Shown: positions 1-13,500, numbered from the stretch's first letter. The stretch is 64,000 bases of DNA from Lithospermum erythrorhizon (GCA_019722365.1 JADFUC010001889.1:2790001-2854000), one strand, 5' to 3'. Notes: generated from the sequence alone by a model not told the origin. A program made the numbers and translations.

Positions 1-229
1 AAAACCAAAGGGAGAGGCGGGGCGGCCGAAATGTTTTTGGGAAGAGGATGAAATGAAAAACTTAGGTTTTCGTTGTAAATTATTATACTCAGTTATGCTG
101 GGATACATGATCTGGCGCTCTTGCGATATTATCGTGAGTTGGAAATTTTAGTAATTTACAACTACTATTTGTAACTTAGTTTGAGTAATGCCATTTTAAG
201 CTAAAACTAGTAAATGGAGTTGTTACAAC

Positions 230-1014
230 AATTGCTCCTTGTGGTATAATTATAGAAATCAAAATACTTTGATTTCGACATAATCATAATAATGATAATG
301 GTCAATTATATTATTATACGACATATTATCTGATGCAGAAGGTCGGCACATGCTTGTCTGATGATGTTGAATTATATTTCATGAATGAAATTAAACAATG
401 CTTGCTAAATTGAAAGTTGATTGTAATCAACGAATATTCTCAATCGAGAATTTTACATTGATAATGTAAAATATTAATTAGTCAATTAAATTAATTCAAT
501 AGTTAGTTGGAGAAACAAATTTAGTAACTTGTTAGTTACTAATAAGCTTTATTAGTGTTTAAATTTCTTAGAGGTTAATTAAATTAAGCGAATTAAATTT
601 CGTTAAGTATGCGGGGTTGGGCTTTTAGGTTATTTTGAGGACCACTATATAAGCAAAGCTTTTAGGTTTTCATGATATATCTAAAAAGCAAAAAGCCTAA
701 ACCAAAATTTCGGCCTCCACCTCTCTAGGGATGGCCGAATTCATCATCTTGAACAAAGTCAAGATTTTGATTTGTTCATCATCCAATTATTGTTACAACA
801 AAAGCAAGTGTGAGTTCGGCCTCTCGCAGTGTAGATTAAGCTAGAGGCCTTACAATTGGAGTGCTTAAAAGTGGATTGTTGATAAGGAACTGGATTGCGT
901 CTACGTAAGTTTTACATTGTTAAATTAGTTAAAGCCCAATATAATCGCTGTAGATCGCAATGAATATATATTTTGATTAAGTTTTTGAATTGAGTTATAC
1001 ATATTATTCCAACA
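230..1014 (+). repeat. LTR-like block, family X copy 1
   Basis: AT-rich non-coding block that shares several diverged segments, in the same order and orientation, with 29225-30037. Shared stretches include the motif around 300-320 (GGTCAATTATATTATTATAC), the segment around 378-395 (CATGAATGAAATTAAA) and a stretch with a repeated GTTAGTTACT core. Both copies end in CAACA (here 1011-1014), as an LTR would, and both carry a GGTTTTCAT segment about 370 bp before the end. The left edge is uncertain; I found no matching target-site duplication or primer site. Solo LTR of a Copia-type element is my inference. Confidence 0.45.
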
Positions 1015-3340
1015 GTTGCCTCCTTCCTTTTCTTCCTCAACCAAACTGTCATTGAAATCCCCCACTTTACATCCCAAGTCATCCCCAGTTCAGCCTCAAA
1101 AATCTCTCCCATTATTGATTTACTCTAACCTCGTCATCACAACTCGCATAAAAAAAGATACATTTCCACTTAGCTTTACCCTCCTCGCAAATAGTAGCAT
1201 GCACGAACCAACTATCTACCTCCTCAATTTTCACCATCCTCTCTATTCTCCACATAACAGTGATACCATGCGCAATACCAACCGACTATACAATAAAAGA
1301 GTACTGAAATCCTAAAATCCTAATAATTTTTTAATTTTTTTCTTTTTTACTTTTAGTTTCTAAAATAATAATATCAATAGATCGGATGCAACAAGCATCC
1401 TTGATGCTTCGAACCATCGTGGATTTCCCCACGCCTGACGGTTCAAGTGACTATCTTCATTGGAAACTTTGGGGCTGATTATGATTGGCTACCTCCACCA
1501 AGTTATCGATAAGCGAGTCCCTCGTCCAAATCAATCGCACACTCACTCCTCATATTTTTTCAATCCCTCCACCTCAACATCCCTTCTTCTGGTACTCCCA
1601 TTCTCATATTTGCATTGATTCTACAAGTACCCAAATCTTCCTGTAACCCCTCATCCCTATCTTTCCTTCTTTGCCCTGAAAGTGTATCACCTTAGTCTGT
1701 CTCCACCATCGTTCCTTCCCCTTAATGCACCCCTCCGCCCTATCTCTTGACCCCTTTATGCCCTTTTGTAATTGACTTTGCTTCCCTTACACCTCTACCT
1801 CCTGGATCCGTTCATCCACATATTGAATTATGTTAAGGTCACCCCCATACCTGCTCCAACATCCTCCTTCCCCCGACTTTAGTTAAAGCCACATCTCTAT
1901 GCCCATTGCACCGACATTGCAACTGACTAGCATTTGTAATATCTCAAGAGCTTCCCCTATGATTACCACCCATTACTACAATGTACCTATTTTGTATACC
2001 ATGCTCACCTACTAGGTGCCCAAATTACCTCCACTCTTCCAATTACCATGTGTCTCTTGTACGCCATTATCTACCAGCTCACAGCCCGCATCATCAATAA
2101 TCAAGCCCTCAAATCATCCTGTACCCCCAGTGTAGATAACCAGTCCTTCGCTCTTACTAAATCCTCGACTTTCCCCCTCGAACTATGTTCAAGCCTATCC
2201 CTCGATCAACCCCATTAACACCTTCCCCCCTACTATCCATCTTTCCCACCAACACTCTCACCTCAGTCCTCTTCTCTCCTGCCCTCCCATAATTGATTCC
2301 ACATCCACCCTTAGCACTTCCCCCCTCTCAATATCCTCAATCTCTTACGTTATCACCTCCATTGTTATACCTTTCATGAGAACTCCCCTCTATATTCCCA
2401 TGTTGACTTGATTCCCCAATATGCTCTCCCCCTCGATATCACCCTCCCCTCATACCCTACCTATCTACCCTTCCAATTGGACCGTACATATCATTTCACC
2501 TCCAAATCTTCTCCCCTTTCTTCATTCCGCCCTTTTGCCCCTAATATCACGTTGCCATTTGTCTCCCTCTCCCTTTGTGCTGGGCTCCTCCAATTATGAC
2601 TCCCTCTCCCATTCTCAGCAGGTCGGAAATTGGTTTTCCTCTCCCCGTGTACTAACATCCAATCATCATATTTATTTAGTTTGGTAATCTTTTTGGCTTC
2701 GTCATCAAACCGGTCCTCGCATGCAAAGTATTCATGCCCCACAAGTCCACCATACAAACATACTTCGCCCAATTTTTCATATCGGTATATGACCGGGACC
2801 TTCATCGTATGCAAAGGAACAACCCCCTCCGTTTATCCACTTTCATAATCTCTCAACATGAGCCCCTATCAACTTTGCCAATCTCCGCATCAGCCTATAC
2901 CGTGGAGTAAATTCCAAATCTGGACCCAACAGGAAGTAGATTCAGAGCCAAATGTTCAATTTGTGCCTCTAGTTCCCACTTCTCAAACACACTTCGTGTC
3001 CCTCAAACAACCACAGTTCATGGCCCAGAACTTTCGCCATTTGTGACCCTTCATTAAAAATAGTAAAACGGATTTAACTCCCATGTCAATAATCTGCAAC
3101 CCATACGTGTCCCACTTAAAGCTTTTTATCTCCTTCAAGGCTCGAGCGTAAAACTTTCGATTCGTGAAGAGTTTATCAACTAAGCTGAATTGATAATGCT
3201 CCTCTACTCTATCGCTAATACTAACTCCGGAACATACACCTCATCAACTCCCACCTCAAGCGATAAGTTGCCTAAAACCCATGACAAATCTGCATCGATT
3301 AAAGTCACCCCTACTGGCGATAACCCGTGTCCTTAATTAG
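1015..3340 (-). pseudogene. Decayed retroelement ORF1 (DUF4283 plus zinc knuckle)
   Basis: Read on the minus strand, about 3340-2830 gives broken peptide resembling DUF4283, the N-terminal domain of plant LINE-type and related ORF1 proteins. Visible pieces include FSLVDKLFTNRKFYARALKE and later WVQIWNLL, close to the usual WVQIHGLP. The next open stretch (2814-2491) holds YEKLGEVCLYGGLVGHEYFAC, which matches the zinc-knuckle pattern that follows DUF4283, with one zinc cysteine changed to tyrosine or glycine. Stops and frameshifts interrupt it, so it is dead. The strongly pyrimidine-rich plus strand at 1015-2490 fits the long basic or proline-rich C-terminal part of such proteins, but I see no clear domain there. 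Confidence 0.5.
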
Positions 3341-3341
3341 T

Positions 3342-4370
3342 CGTGGACATGGAATCAAAATAATTACAAATTATTACGTATAATTTAATCACCAAACTTA
3401 CCGAATTAAGTATCATACTTAATATATACAAGTATTTTTTATATATAAATTAATATTGAAAAGAATGATTACGTAGTATAACGCAAATTGAGACTCCCTC
3501 TTCTCTATCATACATGGATACATTACACTCTTTAAAAAATTACTTACTTGATTTTTTTTATAAAAAGATTACTTACGAGTACTTGATTGCACCATCAAAT
3601 TGTTTAACTTTCTTTTTGATAGAAATTGTTTAACTTTAGTTTTTTTCTTGAGATCACTTGAAATATGATTTAATTTTTTGTATGATCGCAGAATTATTTT
3701 AGAATGCCGCTGTCTTATAATTAGGCGGCCTCTGTAATATTTTAATTATGCAGGTATCCTACTTTCACTGCACAATTTTCCTTTATAATATATAGTGAAA
3801 TGGCCTTAAAATAGCATTGAGATAGGCATGTTCTGATAAGAAAATATTTATTTATCTTTAATCTTAAGTATAGGGGTAAAATCTCAGCTAAACTTTTCTT
3901 CTCAGCCTTGCATACATCGCCTGGCAACCCACGCCTCGCCTCTGCCCGCTTTACGCCCAGCATTATACCCTTGTGACACTCCCACCCGTAATTGACATTA
4001 CTACTGACATTTCGATTTGTGACTATGATACCATAGATCCACGAACTTTTTCTTCTGCCACTATTTACACTTGCAAGCCGTCAGAACTCCTTGACAACCA
4101 TCATCCAAAAATAATAATTAAATAAGAACAAAAAAATTATCAGCAAAAAAACAATTAAATGAGCAAAATTCGAACGAATTTCTTCAGTCAAAAAATACAG
4201 CCAAAGTCGTGGATTTGAGCTTATTTGACAAAACCACTAAGCTTAAATAAGTCAAAATCGAAACGGATCTACAATTTTCTCTATTTATTTATTAAATAAA
4301 ATAATTTATTAGCTTATTTATTAAATGGAAAGTTCAGTAAACGGAGGAATGAAGTGGTTTGTTTAGGCTT
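3342..4370. other. Intergenic, no gene seen
   Basis: AT-rich sequence with short open frames only. No recognisable domain, tRNA or terminal repeat was found. Confidence 0.5.
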
Positions 4371-4416
4371 ATTGGCGGGTGGGGGGTGGGGGGGCGTGGG
4401 GTGGGGGTGGGTGTGT
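4371..4416 (+). other. G-run tract with G-quadruplex potential
   Basis: A short, almost pure G tract with at least five runs of three or more G separated by one or two bases, in otherwise very AT-rich DNA. The spacing fits an intramolecular G-quadruplex on the plus strand. No gene lies close: the nearest start codon is at 6589. Confidence 0.6.
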
Positions 4417-6588
4417 TAAGAAAGAAAGAGATTTGGGTATTTTGGTCATTATCTTTGAGTATTATGGACAAAATAATCGTTTTCTTGTGATATAGTAAAT
4501 ACCGATTTGTATTTTTAGGGGGGTAAATATAATGTTTCCTTTATATATTGTAGTGAAAAAAATTAGGTCTAATATGAGGTAAAGTGCCTATGATTAAAAT
4601 AGTACGTGAGGCTGATAAGATTATAATCAGGAGGTCTTTAAAATTAAAATAATTTAGGGACCATATAGAAAATTAAATCATCGGCCAAAAATCCTTTTAA
4701 CTTTCATGTTACGGAATTATTACGTTTTGCTTTGTCGACGGAGAAAGCGAGGACCAAAAAGGCCGATCATTTGGTACGACTTTATATGTTGGGGAGCTAG
4801 CTAGCAAGACATACACAATCTCAATGAATAGTTTCGTAAATTTGAAGATAAGTTAAAATCATTAAAGACGCTCCTCTCAACGTACGGAGTATGATTTATG
4901 AAACCCCATCATAGCCTTCTTATATTACTTTATTATTTCTAGTGGATCTAGCCTGTTGTATAATAACTTTCCAATGATTTCGAATATACTGAATTACTTC
5001 TCTAAAAGTTATAATAAATGATGAAAAATTAAAATAAATAAAATAATATTTTTGACTTACCAAATAGCTTTAGTCACTAAAAAATTCATCAAATTTATGC
5101 AGATTTCGCATAATATTTTTTATACATATTTGACCCTTTTTTTACGTCAATAAAAATATTGAAATACGTAATTTTTATATTTTTGGTGAATAATGAGAGC
5201 GTTAAAATATATACGTAAATTTAACTGAAAATAAGAAAGTGATGATTTTGGTGTATTTTTAGAGAAAATTTTAGAGGTCGATGGACATGCTTTACTACGC
5301 CATTCCATTTATCTAAGAATTATTTCTTTCTTGTAGTTTAATTAAAAATTCAAACATATCTTACAAATAAAGTTTTTCTTCCATTTTTTTATACTTAATA
5401 TGATAAAAAGGGAATCAGAAAAAGTATTTATATTTTAGAAAAATAATTCTTAGATTAAGGATCGGAGAAAATATTTTTTAATAAAAAAGAGGGTGAAATG
5501 ACATATTAACTGTAAATACATTCCTTTAAAATGAAAGAACACAAAAATTATAAAAACAAGAAAATGTAAATACATTCATGAATCTATATAGAGTATTCAT
5601 TATTGATTTTAAACAATAAAACCATCTATTGCATTCATCTATTGCTCGGTTGCTTCCTCTCACTATTATTTACACTTGCCCATATGATTGGTTGACATAA
5701 TTAATTAAGATCATGATAAGTATATTATATTTTAATTCTAAATTAATTTATAAACCTAATAAAATGTACATAAAATGACACAAAGTGTTCTAAATTCACC
5801 CACTTACCATAATTAGTGGAGTAATTTTTAAACATAATGAAACCTACTTAAAATAACACATTGCATATCCTTAACCAATGTTATTAAAACAATTAATAGT
5901 AGAAATTTCATTAAAAAATAGTATAATTAATTTTATTAAAACAATTAATATGATGAAGATAATTAAAATGAATTCGATATAATGAATATAATGTGAGGAT
6001 ATCACACTTTCTGATATAGTGGATATATACCTACATATTAAAGTTGGAAATAGTCCTGAAACAAACAATTTCTTGATTCTGTAATGCAATAAATTCTCAA
6101 GACATACCATAGATTACGCCACGTTAGGTAGAGACACACTAGTCAAACGTAAGCATATCAATATCTCAGACCACAAATAAATCTTGGATTCTTCTGTTTA
6201 CTTCTCGAATCTCATCATACAAAGTACCAGTAAAATTAAACAGTAAAAACCAAGAACACCATCTTCATATTTTATTCAACAAACCTCTTTTGTTAGCTGT
6301 CTCACTTCAATGCAATTGTTCTTAACGAGGACCCAAATTCCCATTTCTAATCTTATGTTTGTTTATGCAAATTTATGTATATTTTAATGCTTGGAGATTT
6401 AATATTGTATTTTTTATAGTTTGGAATTAATTGAGTTATAGTGTGTATTTAAAAATTGGGTTTTGTTTATTAGTATGAGTTGTATGGTTAAGTAGAGAGA
6501 AGAAGGAGAATAAGAAGGTGGGCATTTGGTTTGGAACTATTTAGTTGAGTTTGTTGGTTTTGGGGTTCTTGATATTAGTTGTGCTGCA
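4417..6588. other. Intergenic and 5' flank of the sulfotransferase-like gene
   Basis: AT-rich sequence with no coding region I can support. The last few hundred bases (about 6300-6588) probably hold the promoter and 5' UTR of the gene starting at 6589, but I cannot point to a convincing TATA box. Confidence 0.4.
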
Positions 6589-9500
6589 ATGGCTGAAGAA
6601 ATCTGTATATTTACAAAGGTAGCATTTTTTTGTTCTACTTTAATTGTTTCATCTTTTTTTGTGTCTTCATATTTGATATTAATCTGAGCTTTTGTTGTGT
6701 GTAATTAAGTTACATTCATTAACATGAATATTTCCCAATTCCGAGGCTTCTGCTTAAGCAAGGGGATGGATATGGATAGAACGCAGCCTTGTGATTACGG
6801 GGAGGCTATTTAGGTTGACCAAGGTGGGTGGAAATCTTTCTGCTTCGTAGTGGGTCATTTAGATTTATTTTATTATGTCCAGGCGGGAGGCGCCAAAATG
6901 GTATTTCAGTAGGATGCGCAGAAAACTGTGATTAAGTTGCATTGTCTGTCTAAAAGTTTAATTTTTGTTTTTTGTTCAATCTTGATTTTTTGTCATTGTC
7001 AAGATGTAGTATAGTTTAAGTAGGCAACACATTTTTTTGGTGGAGCATTTACATATTTCGTTGTGAAGGGACTTAAATTTAATGCGGGAGCTAGCTACTT
7101 TGGGTCTCATTTAATTTGTTTTTTGGTGTTTAGTTGCTTACCAAAGGCTAAGTTGGTTTGAGAAGGGTTAAATGCTTTACCTAGATTGTACCAACCTTGT
7201 CTGTTTTTAGTTGTTACCAGTTTGTTATGATTTTAAGTAAATGGTTTATTATAGCAAGCAATTGACTTCATGGTAGGGTAAAGGGGAAAACTATAGCATT
7301 TCATATCTGCGTCTTTCGTTTGAGAAGTATCTGGATTTAGGTTCATCAATATATTTCATAGTCTTCAGTCTTTCCATCACCATTTCTTTTTCAAGTAGAC
7401 GTCCTATATTCCCTGTTTTCTTAATAAGACCATGTTCAACATTGTAAGCTTGGTTGCCAGGGGAAAGTAGAAGGTGGACAGATGAGTTTTGAGTGCGATG
7501 GGGATATGAATTTGTGTGTGCTCTATGAAGAGAGGCGGACTCTTTTTCACCACACATGTCAACTACTGGATGGAGAGATTTACTATCGTTGGCTAGGGAC
7601 TAGGGAGAGGGGACGCTCCATTCTTTTTCTCTCCCATCCTTACAGAGCATAATCATGCATCTGCGACCTTACCATTTTGTCCCATACGAATATCTCTGAG
7701 TGCTAACTAAGACTTAAGCTGATTAATGAATCTGAAAGTTGTGTTCACGGTCATGTTACGTTAGCCAAGTCTCACAATTTTCTTTTCCTTGTTGAAAGTT
7801 GTTTATCCAGTAACAGAAACAAATACGTAGTAATAATTATCAGAATGGTTATGATGTTCCTTTTTTGTTTGCATCCAGCACAGTGTTCTATTTTGTGGTT
7901 TGGAGAAATTTCCTCCTTTCTCAATTATCAATTGCATTTACATACTTTTTTATGGAAACAGGAATCTATCGTTATAAAACCTCCAAAGAGAACTCCTGCA
8001 ATGTCCAGAATGATAGTCTTGGTCATTGCGATGTCCTGCAGTCTTTATATATGTTCAGTTAGTCTAAAGCAAACAAAGGTCAGCGCCAAAAGAAAATTAG
8101 TCGATATCGAATTCACTCATAAGTCTTGTCATGACGATTGGGTGGATCGCTCTCAAATACCATATTTGCATTATCCAAAACCTGCAACTTTTAGTAGGTA
8201 TGTGATTTTCGAACATTATTCAACATCAGTCGATTTAACTTGGTTACAGCTGAAAGTCATCTTTAATTTCAGGGCTGAATGTGCCTGTAATCCTGTGAGA
8301 CTCTTTGCCATCTTGTCAATGCAGAGGTCTGGGAGTGGATGGTTTGAGACACTGTTGAATAGCCATACTAATGTGAGTTCAAATGGTGAGATATTCTCTG
8401 ACAAAGATAGGAGAGCGAACATTTCATCAATATCAGCGACTCTTGACAGAGTTTACAGTTTAGACTGGGTAACAAGTGCTTCCAAGAATGAGTGCTCAGC
8501 TGCAGTTGGCTTCAAGTGGATGCTTAATCAGGTATCATCTTCTGAAAGTCAAAGTAGTTGCAGTCTCTATACTCAAATTTTGTTTGTCCCTTGAAAAATA
8601 GATAGGGAAGTAATGACCTCACAGTGGGCATTGCATTATAGTTGTTTCCCACACCCCAGTCTCGATAATTACACAATTACTTTGGTTGCACTCCCCACCA
8701 ACAAGGTTGAACATCGTTACTGAAATTTTTTCTTCAGCTTAAATAGAGACTAGCGTATAACCATAATAGCCTAGATTAGGGTACAATGAAGCTCAGGAAA
8801 ATAATTTATAAAAATAATTGTTTTAACAAATTTAATAATATACCAAAGATTTATATTTTCTGCCTCAGATTATATCAACAAATAAAATTATTCATTAGCA
8901 CTACCCATGCCTATTTATCGCTAAGAGATAGTCTTGAAATTCATGTCAGATAAACTCTTAAAACAACCTCCCTCTTATCATACGGGTACGCATAAAATCC
9001 TACTGATTCTCTCCCTTAACAATTGCCCCCGATAAAGGGAGCCTATTTGTATAAATGGCGTGGTTGTGTCACAAGTTATCCACTACATCAATTCTTTATT
9101 TATTAGAACGCTGAATTAAATGAATTGAGATAGTATACCTTTAGGTTAGTCCAAAACCAACCCTGAAGACCACAAAATTAGATCATTATCAGCATACTGT
9201 GCATGACTAATTTAAGAGACCACCTTATAATAATTTTAGAAAGTTATTCAAGACCATAGGTTTATTTAGAACACGTAAGAAATATCAAGTATAGTTGTTG
9301 GCTTCATTTAAATACATTTTCAGTAACATGTGGAACATGTTATTTTCCATCCTGTGGATTCATATGAATCTGTCTGATCATTGAATTTGTAAAACAAATG
9401 AGTGTAATAATCAATGGGTGCAGAATACATTGCAATTTATAGTTATCTTAATCTAGTGGACGTGACTTTTCTATTTTTCTTTTTTGTTAAGATATCTTAA

Positions 9501-10602
9501 TCACTCAGGTAAATTCATATGCTTTTGTTAATGGAAGAAATAGTCCAATTAGTCGTGCATTAAATACCCCTTTTCAGTCCAGGAGGAACTGTTATCTTTC
9601 AATGTGCACTTTTTGGCATTGCTTATTTTCAGTGTCTGTAATCTGTCATTTACACTGCAATCCATTCACCATATAGAAATCCCAGATATGGGTTTTCCAC
9701 CCTAGCAATCTGAATAGACATTCATTCTATATTGACATCTGGAACACAAATTGCAACTCCATATCTTGATGTGCTAATGGTGCTCTATAGTAAAAAGTAA
9801 CCTCTTCTATTTATGCTTATTGTAGGGGTTGATGCAACACCATGAAGAGATTGTTGAATACTTTAACAGTCAAGGTGTTTCGGTAATATTTCTCTTCCGA
9901 CGAAATCTGCTTCGAAGGATGGTTTCAGTGCTTGCGAATTCGTATGATCGATATGCCAAGCTTTTAAACGGTACCCACAAGTCTCATACACACTCACATC
10001 AAGAGGTGTGGTTTTTTATACCTTTAAGATTCTACCTTATCTTTTGTTCTTTATGCCTTTGCTCTGTTATCTGATTTCTCTCCTCATGCAGGCTGATACT
10101 CTTTCAAGGTATAAACCAGAAATAAATTCAAGTTCACTAATGCTGGAATTGAAGAAAATGGAAGGAACGGCAATGAAGGCCATGGAGTTCTTCAATAACA
10201 CTAGGCATATTGTTTTGTACTATGAAGATCTCATAAAAAATCGAACAGTAAGGATCGTTGTTTCATGGTGTTATATTTGAATATGGCATTTACTGATCTA
10301 CTTTCTACTCATTTGGGATACTATTAAGTTTTGTCATGTTATACATGATCACTGAAGATTTTTTTTATTGATAATCAGACTTCGGAATGTTCTTGTACCC
10401 ACTTTATTTCTGATCTTCTTCCTTCTTCTGACAGAAATTGGCAGATGTTCAACAGTTTTTAGGAGTGCCAGAGATGGTGTTAAGAAGCCGCCAAGTGAAG
10501 ATACATAAAGGTCCATTGTCGGAACATATCAAGAACTGGGATATAATCAGTAGGACACTCAGCGGAACGGCTTATGAGAGATTCCTTGGAGCGGACTACT
10601 AA
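6589..10602 (+). CDS. P-loop sulfotransferase-like membrane protein
   Basis: Six exons: 6589-6618, 7962-8197, 8273-8531, 9826-10005, 10092-10247 and 10435-10602, all with GT-AG junctions and a continuous 342-residue frame. The 10-codon first exon is chosen because it splices in phase and family members start with a similar MAE/MAD peptide. Residues 27-45 form one membrane span, suggesting a type II protein, probably Golgi. Residues 106-112 (QRSGSGW) are the 5'-phosphosulfate loop, and 197-209 (FLFRRN...S) fit the 3'-phosphate site. It belongs to the plant P-loop/NodH-like sulfotransferase family (Arabidopsis At4g34420/At2g15730 type); the acceptor substrate is unknown to me. Family length is also about 340 residues. 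Intron 2 (75 bp) is in frame and stop-free. Confidence 0.88.
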
Positions 10603-11542
10603 GTCCAGTCGAGATGAATGTATGATGGTGTGAATATAACTTCAACTACTAATCTATGAGACAAATCTTGCTATGGAATTGCAACAAGTGCATGAGTTAC
10701 CCTGCAAGAACCTTTTTCCTGTTTCCGAAATCTAACGTATCCTGTGTTTAGTATCTCTTGTTGCTCCTCGTGTGCAGGGAAATCCCTGATTAAGTCATCC
10801 TTAGCAAGGGCAATGAAATAACTAGATCTTTGGAGTAGTTTTTTTTTTTTGGGGGTTCACTTATAGTTCTCTTCTTGCTTTATTGAATGACTAGGGGTAA
10901 CTTGTAGCATGTAAGAATAGGTTGTTTTAGTTATGTGCTATGATGAAGATGAACAGTTTGCCAAATTTTATGTAATGAAGATTCCTTGTTTCCAATACTT
11001 TTAAATAATTCTAAATGTACCCTTCCTGTTTCCGATATAAGGAAAAGACCGCATACTATAACGACCCTTTATCCGTGTCTTTTGAGTTTTGTACATTAAA
11101 TTAATTAGGTTGTTGATTAGCTAATTAATGTTACAGAAAATCATTTAATAATATTAGAAAATCAATAACATATAATACAGAGATGATACCATGTTAACAT
11201 ACAATATGCTCCGTAATTCGTGAGTTTCTACCTAAACTCGATTAACAATACAGAAAATTACCAGGATTTTATCTACCAATTGTAATCATTTATTTTCTAA
11301 TTTGGAACTTTTCCTTGGAACGGGGAATTCATTTATAAGTGGTTACTTCAAAGAGGCATGGTGAAAAATGGCAACATAGACAAAGAGAATTTACATGGCC
11401 ATTTTTAAAAAATATAACCATTTAACATAAATACACTCCCAACTGAGTTACTCAGAGGACTCAAGGTATGATCAAAATAAAAAATAAAAAGTAAATGTCT
11501 AGTGAGATAAATAATCACAAGTGGTTCACTACTTTTCATTTC
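10603..11542. other. 3' UTR and intergenic
   Basis: Begins with the probable 3' UTR of the sulfotransferase-like gene, then AT-rich sequence up to the CEP promoter. No further gene seen. Confidence 0.45.
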
Positions 11543-11550
11543 TATATATA
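11543..11550 (+). promoter_or_regulatory. TATA box of the CEP gene
   Basis: TATATATA, about 130 bp upstream of the start codon at 11682 and the only good TATA element in the right place. The start of transcription would fall near 11575-11585, leaving a 5' UTR of about 100 bases. Confidence 0.5.
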
Positions 11551-11681
11551 CTGAGGGAGAAGCAATGCCTAAGCATCCCTAGCTACATTTCCATTTAAGT
11601 TGCATCTTCCATCTTTCCCTCTTCTCAAAAGAAAACTATTTCTAGGAATTCTAGCTACTTAACTACCCAGCTTGCATTTCT

Positions 11682-11981
11682 ATGGCTTTTTCCAAAATGA
11701 TCTTTGTAGCCTTTTTCCTACTCATGGTTTTTTCTAAAGGCATTCTAATCGATGGAAGACATTTAAGGGTCCAAAAGGGACAAAAGTTCCAAATTTTTGT
11801 TCAAAGTCAGAGAAATACTTCACTCAACAACGTTGATGATAGCACTAGCAAAGCAGAACATACCGGAGCTCAGCCTCAAACGCTTGTTGCGCCACCACCA
11901 TCACCAGGTCACGCCGATGATTTCAAACCGACGACGCCTGGGCACAGCCCCGGTATTGGGCATCGCTCCATTCACAACTAG
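11682..11981 (+). CDS. CEP-family peptide hormone precursor
   Basis: A single-exon 99-residue prepropeptide. Residues 1 to about 20 are a hydrophobic signal peptide and the middle is variable and unstructured. Residues 80-94 read DFKPTTPGHSPGIGH, which fits the C-terminally encoded peptide consensus DFxPTxPGxSPGxGH. In this family the 15-residue segment is released in the apoplast, its prolines are hydroxylated, and it signals through CEPR receptor kinases in nitrogen demand, root growth and nodulation. Only one CEP domain is present, followed by the tail RSIHN. Precursors of one domain and about 80-120 residues are usual. Family assignment is secure from the motif; the particular member and its role cannot be told. 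Confidence 0.93.
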   Translation: MAFSKMIFVAFFLLMVFSKGILIDGRHLRVQKGQKFQIFVQSQRNTSLNNVDDSTSKAEHTGAQPQTLVAPPPSPGHADDFKPTTPGHSPGIGHRSIHN

Positions 11982-13500
11982 GGAGGTTGCGTTCCCATGC
12001 ATGCATACTCAATCTAGAAATGTTGTTTAATTTAGGCATGGAACAGTAGTTTTCATTATTATACTTTTCTTCCGGAATATTAATAATTATGTAATAAGTG
12101 TTCAATTAAATACAGTTCGTAAGGTATTATTATTAAGTATAGTAATGGTAGGGCGGGGATTATTATTGAGAACGACTATATTTATTCAACTTTTTTTTTT
12201 TTCGTAAATGACAATAATTCAAGTGATTTTGCAATAATACTATATCAGTTCAATTAATTTTCTTTTTGTTCTTGTGCGTTCTAATATTAACGAGCTCTAC
12301 TTTAATTTCGTTTGAGTTACAAATGGCACACACATTTGTAATACTTTATTTGTAATAAGTTAAGTTTTTAACATTTGAATATATAATTCAACTTAAGGGT
12401 GTAAAGAGTGAAAAATGAAAAATAAAGTCATTATTTTTGTAGTACTTTATTTTGAATATTTTGACCAACCAAACATGAAAACCATAATAATTCGAATCAA
12501 TTTTTACTTTTATTTAATCAATTAAATGAGTAAAAATTCCATCCCTATTGTAGAGAGTAAAAATATATTAAAAAATAATTAAAATGATTAAGACGACTTA
12601 ATCAAATTAATTAAATCAGGCCGCTAAAGAAATGCCACGTGGCTAGGGTTCTCGATCGAACCCCAATTTATATAAAACCTCAGACAACAAGCGGTTTCCG
12701 AGTAGTGTTCCAATTAAATGTTCATTAAACTTAGGTTCATTAAAATCCCTAATTTTATTTAATTAAAATTGGCACAGTATTAAATTAAGTTTCTAAGTTC
12801 TGATTCAAACAACATTCCCGGCTACGGGGTTGAAACAAGATCTCCAAAAAGTGTCCACATGAAATGTGTTTGACCTAGAAAAAAAATCCCGAACTCATAC
12901 TCAAAAATGTAGTGGCTTATTTTTATTACTTGGAGGCAAAGTAATTTAACTTTTCAACGTCCAAATCTTACCTCAAAATTCAACGGTGAAGACGCGATTC
13001 ATCAAATTAAATCAACCAATTAGAAGCGAGCATTCAAGGCCCGGAGGCCTATATAAACCCATTATATTTTCGAAAATTAAGAGGAAGAAATCATTCAGAA
13101 AATACACAGAAAACATCTGAGAAAATATAGAGAACGATCTCTGAAATTTCTCTAAGTTAAATCTTTTAAATCACCAAAGAAACACTACCTTTGGCCTGAA
13201 ACACCCTGTGTAGTTTTAAAGGTGGGAATTATCGTATAAACGCAATAATTCTTCAAGTCAAGCAAAATTTGGATTTAGAATCGGAGTGATGAGATTTCAA
13301 GCAATGCTTCAATATTCGTAGTCGCCTAAATATCCCCCGATTATTCATAAATCTTGCATGAACATCCGAAAATCTCGTGCTCATCTATCAAGTTTCAGAT
13401 ATAGAAATCAATGTTCCGGCCTCCTAGTCAATTCCAAGGAGGAAACACGCCGGGTTCCCCGTCTGACTGACGATCATCAACAAAGCGCCGAACGATCCGA
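11982..13500. other. Intergenic, possible old LTR fragment
   Basis: AT-rich at first. About 12630-13500 holds promoter-like pieces (TTTATATAAAACC near 12668, GGCCTATATAAACCC near 13047) and leader-like sequence without a gene. A decayed LTR is possible, but no partner copy or ends were found. Confidence 0.3.

Noticed and set aside
7845..8594. 249-residue open frame as the complete sulfotransferase-like protein
   Set aside because: It starts inside intron 1 and runs through intron 2 and into intron 3; the splice sites and family pattern give a six-exon gene instead.
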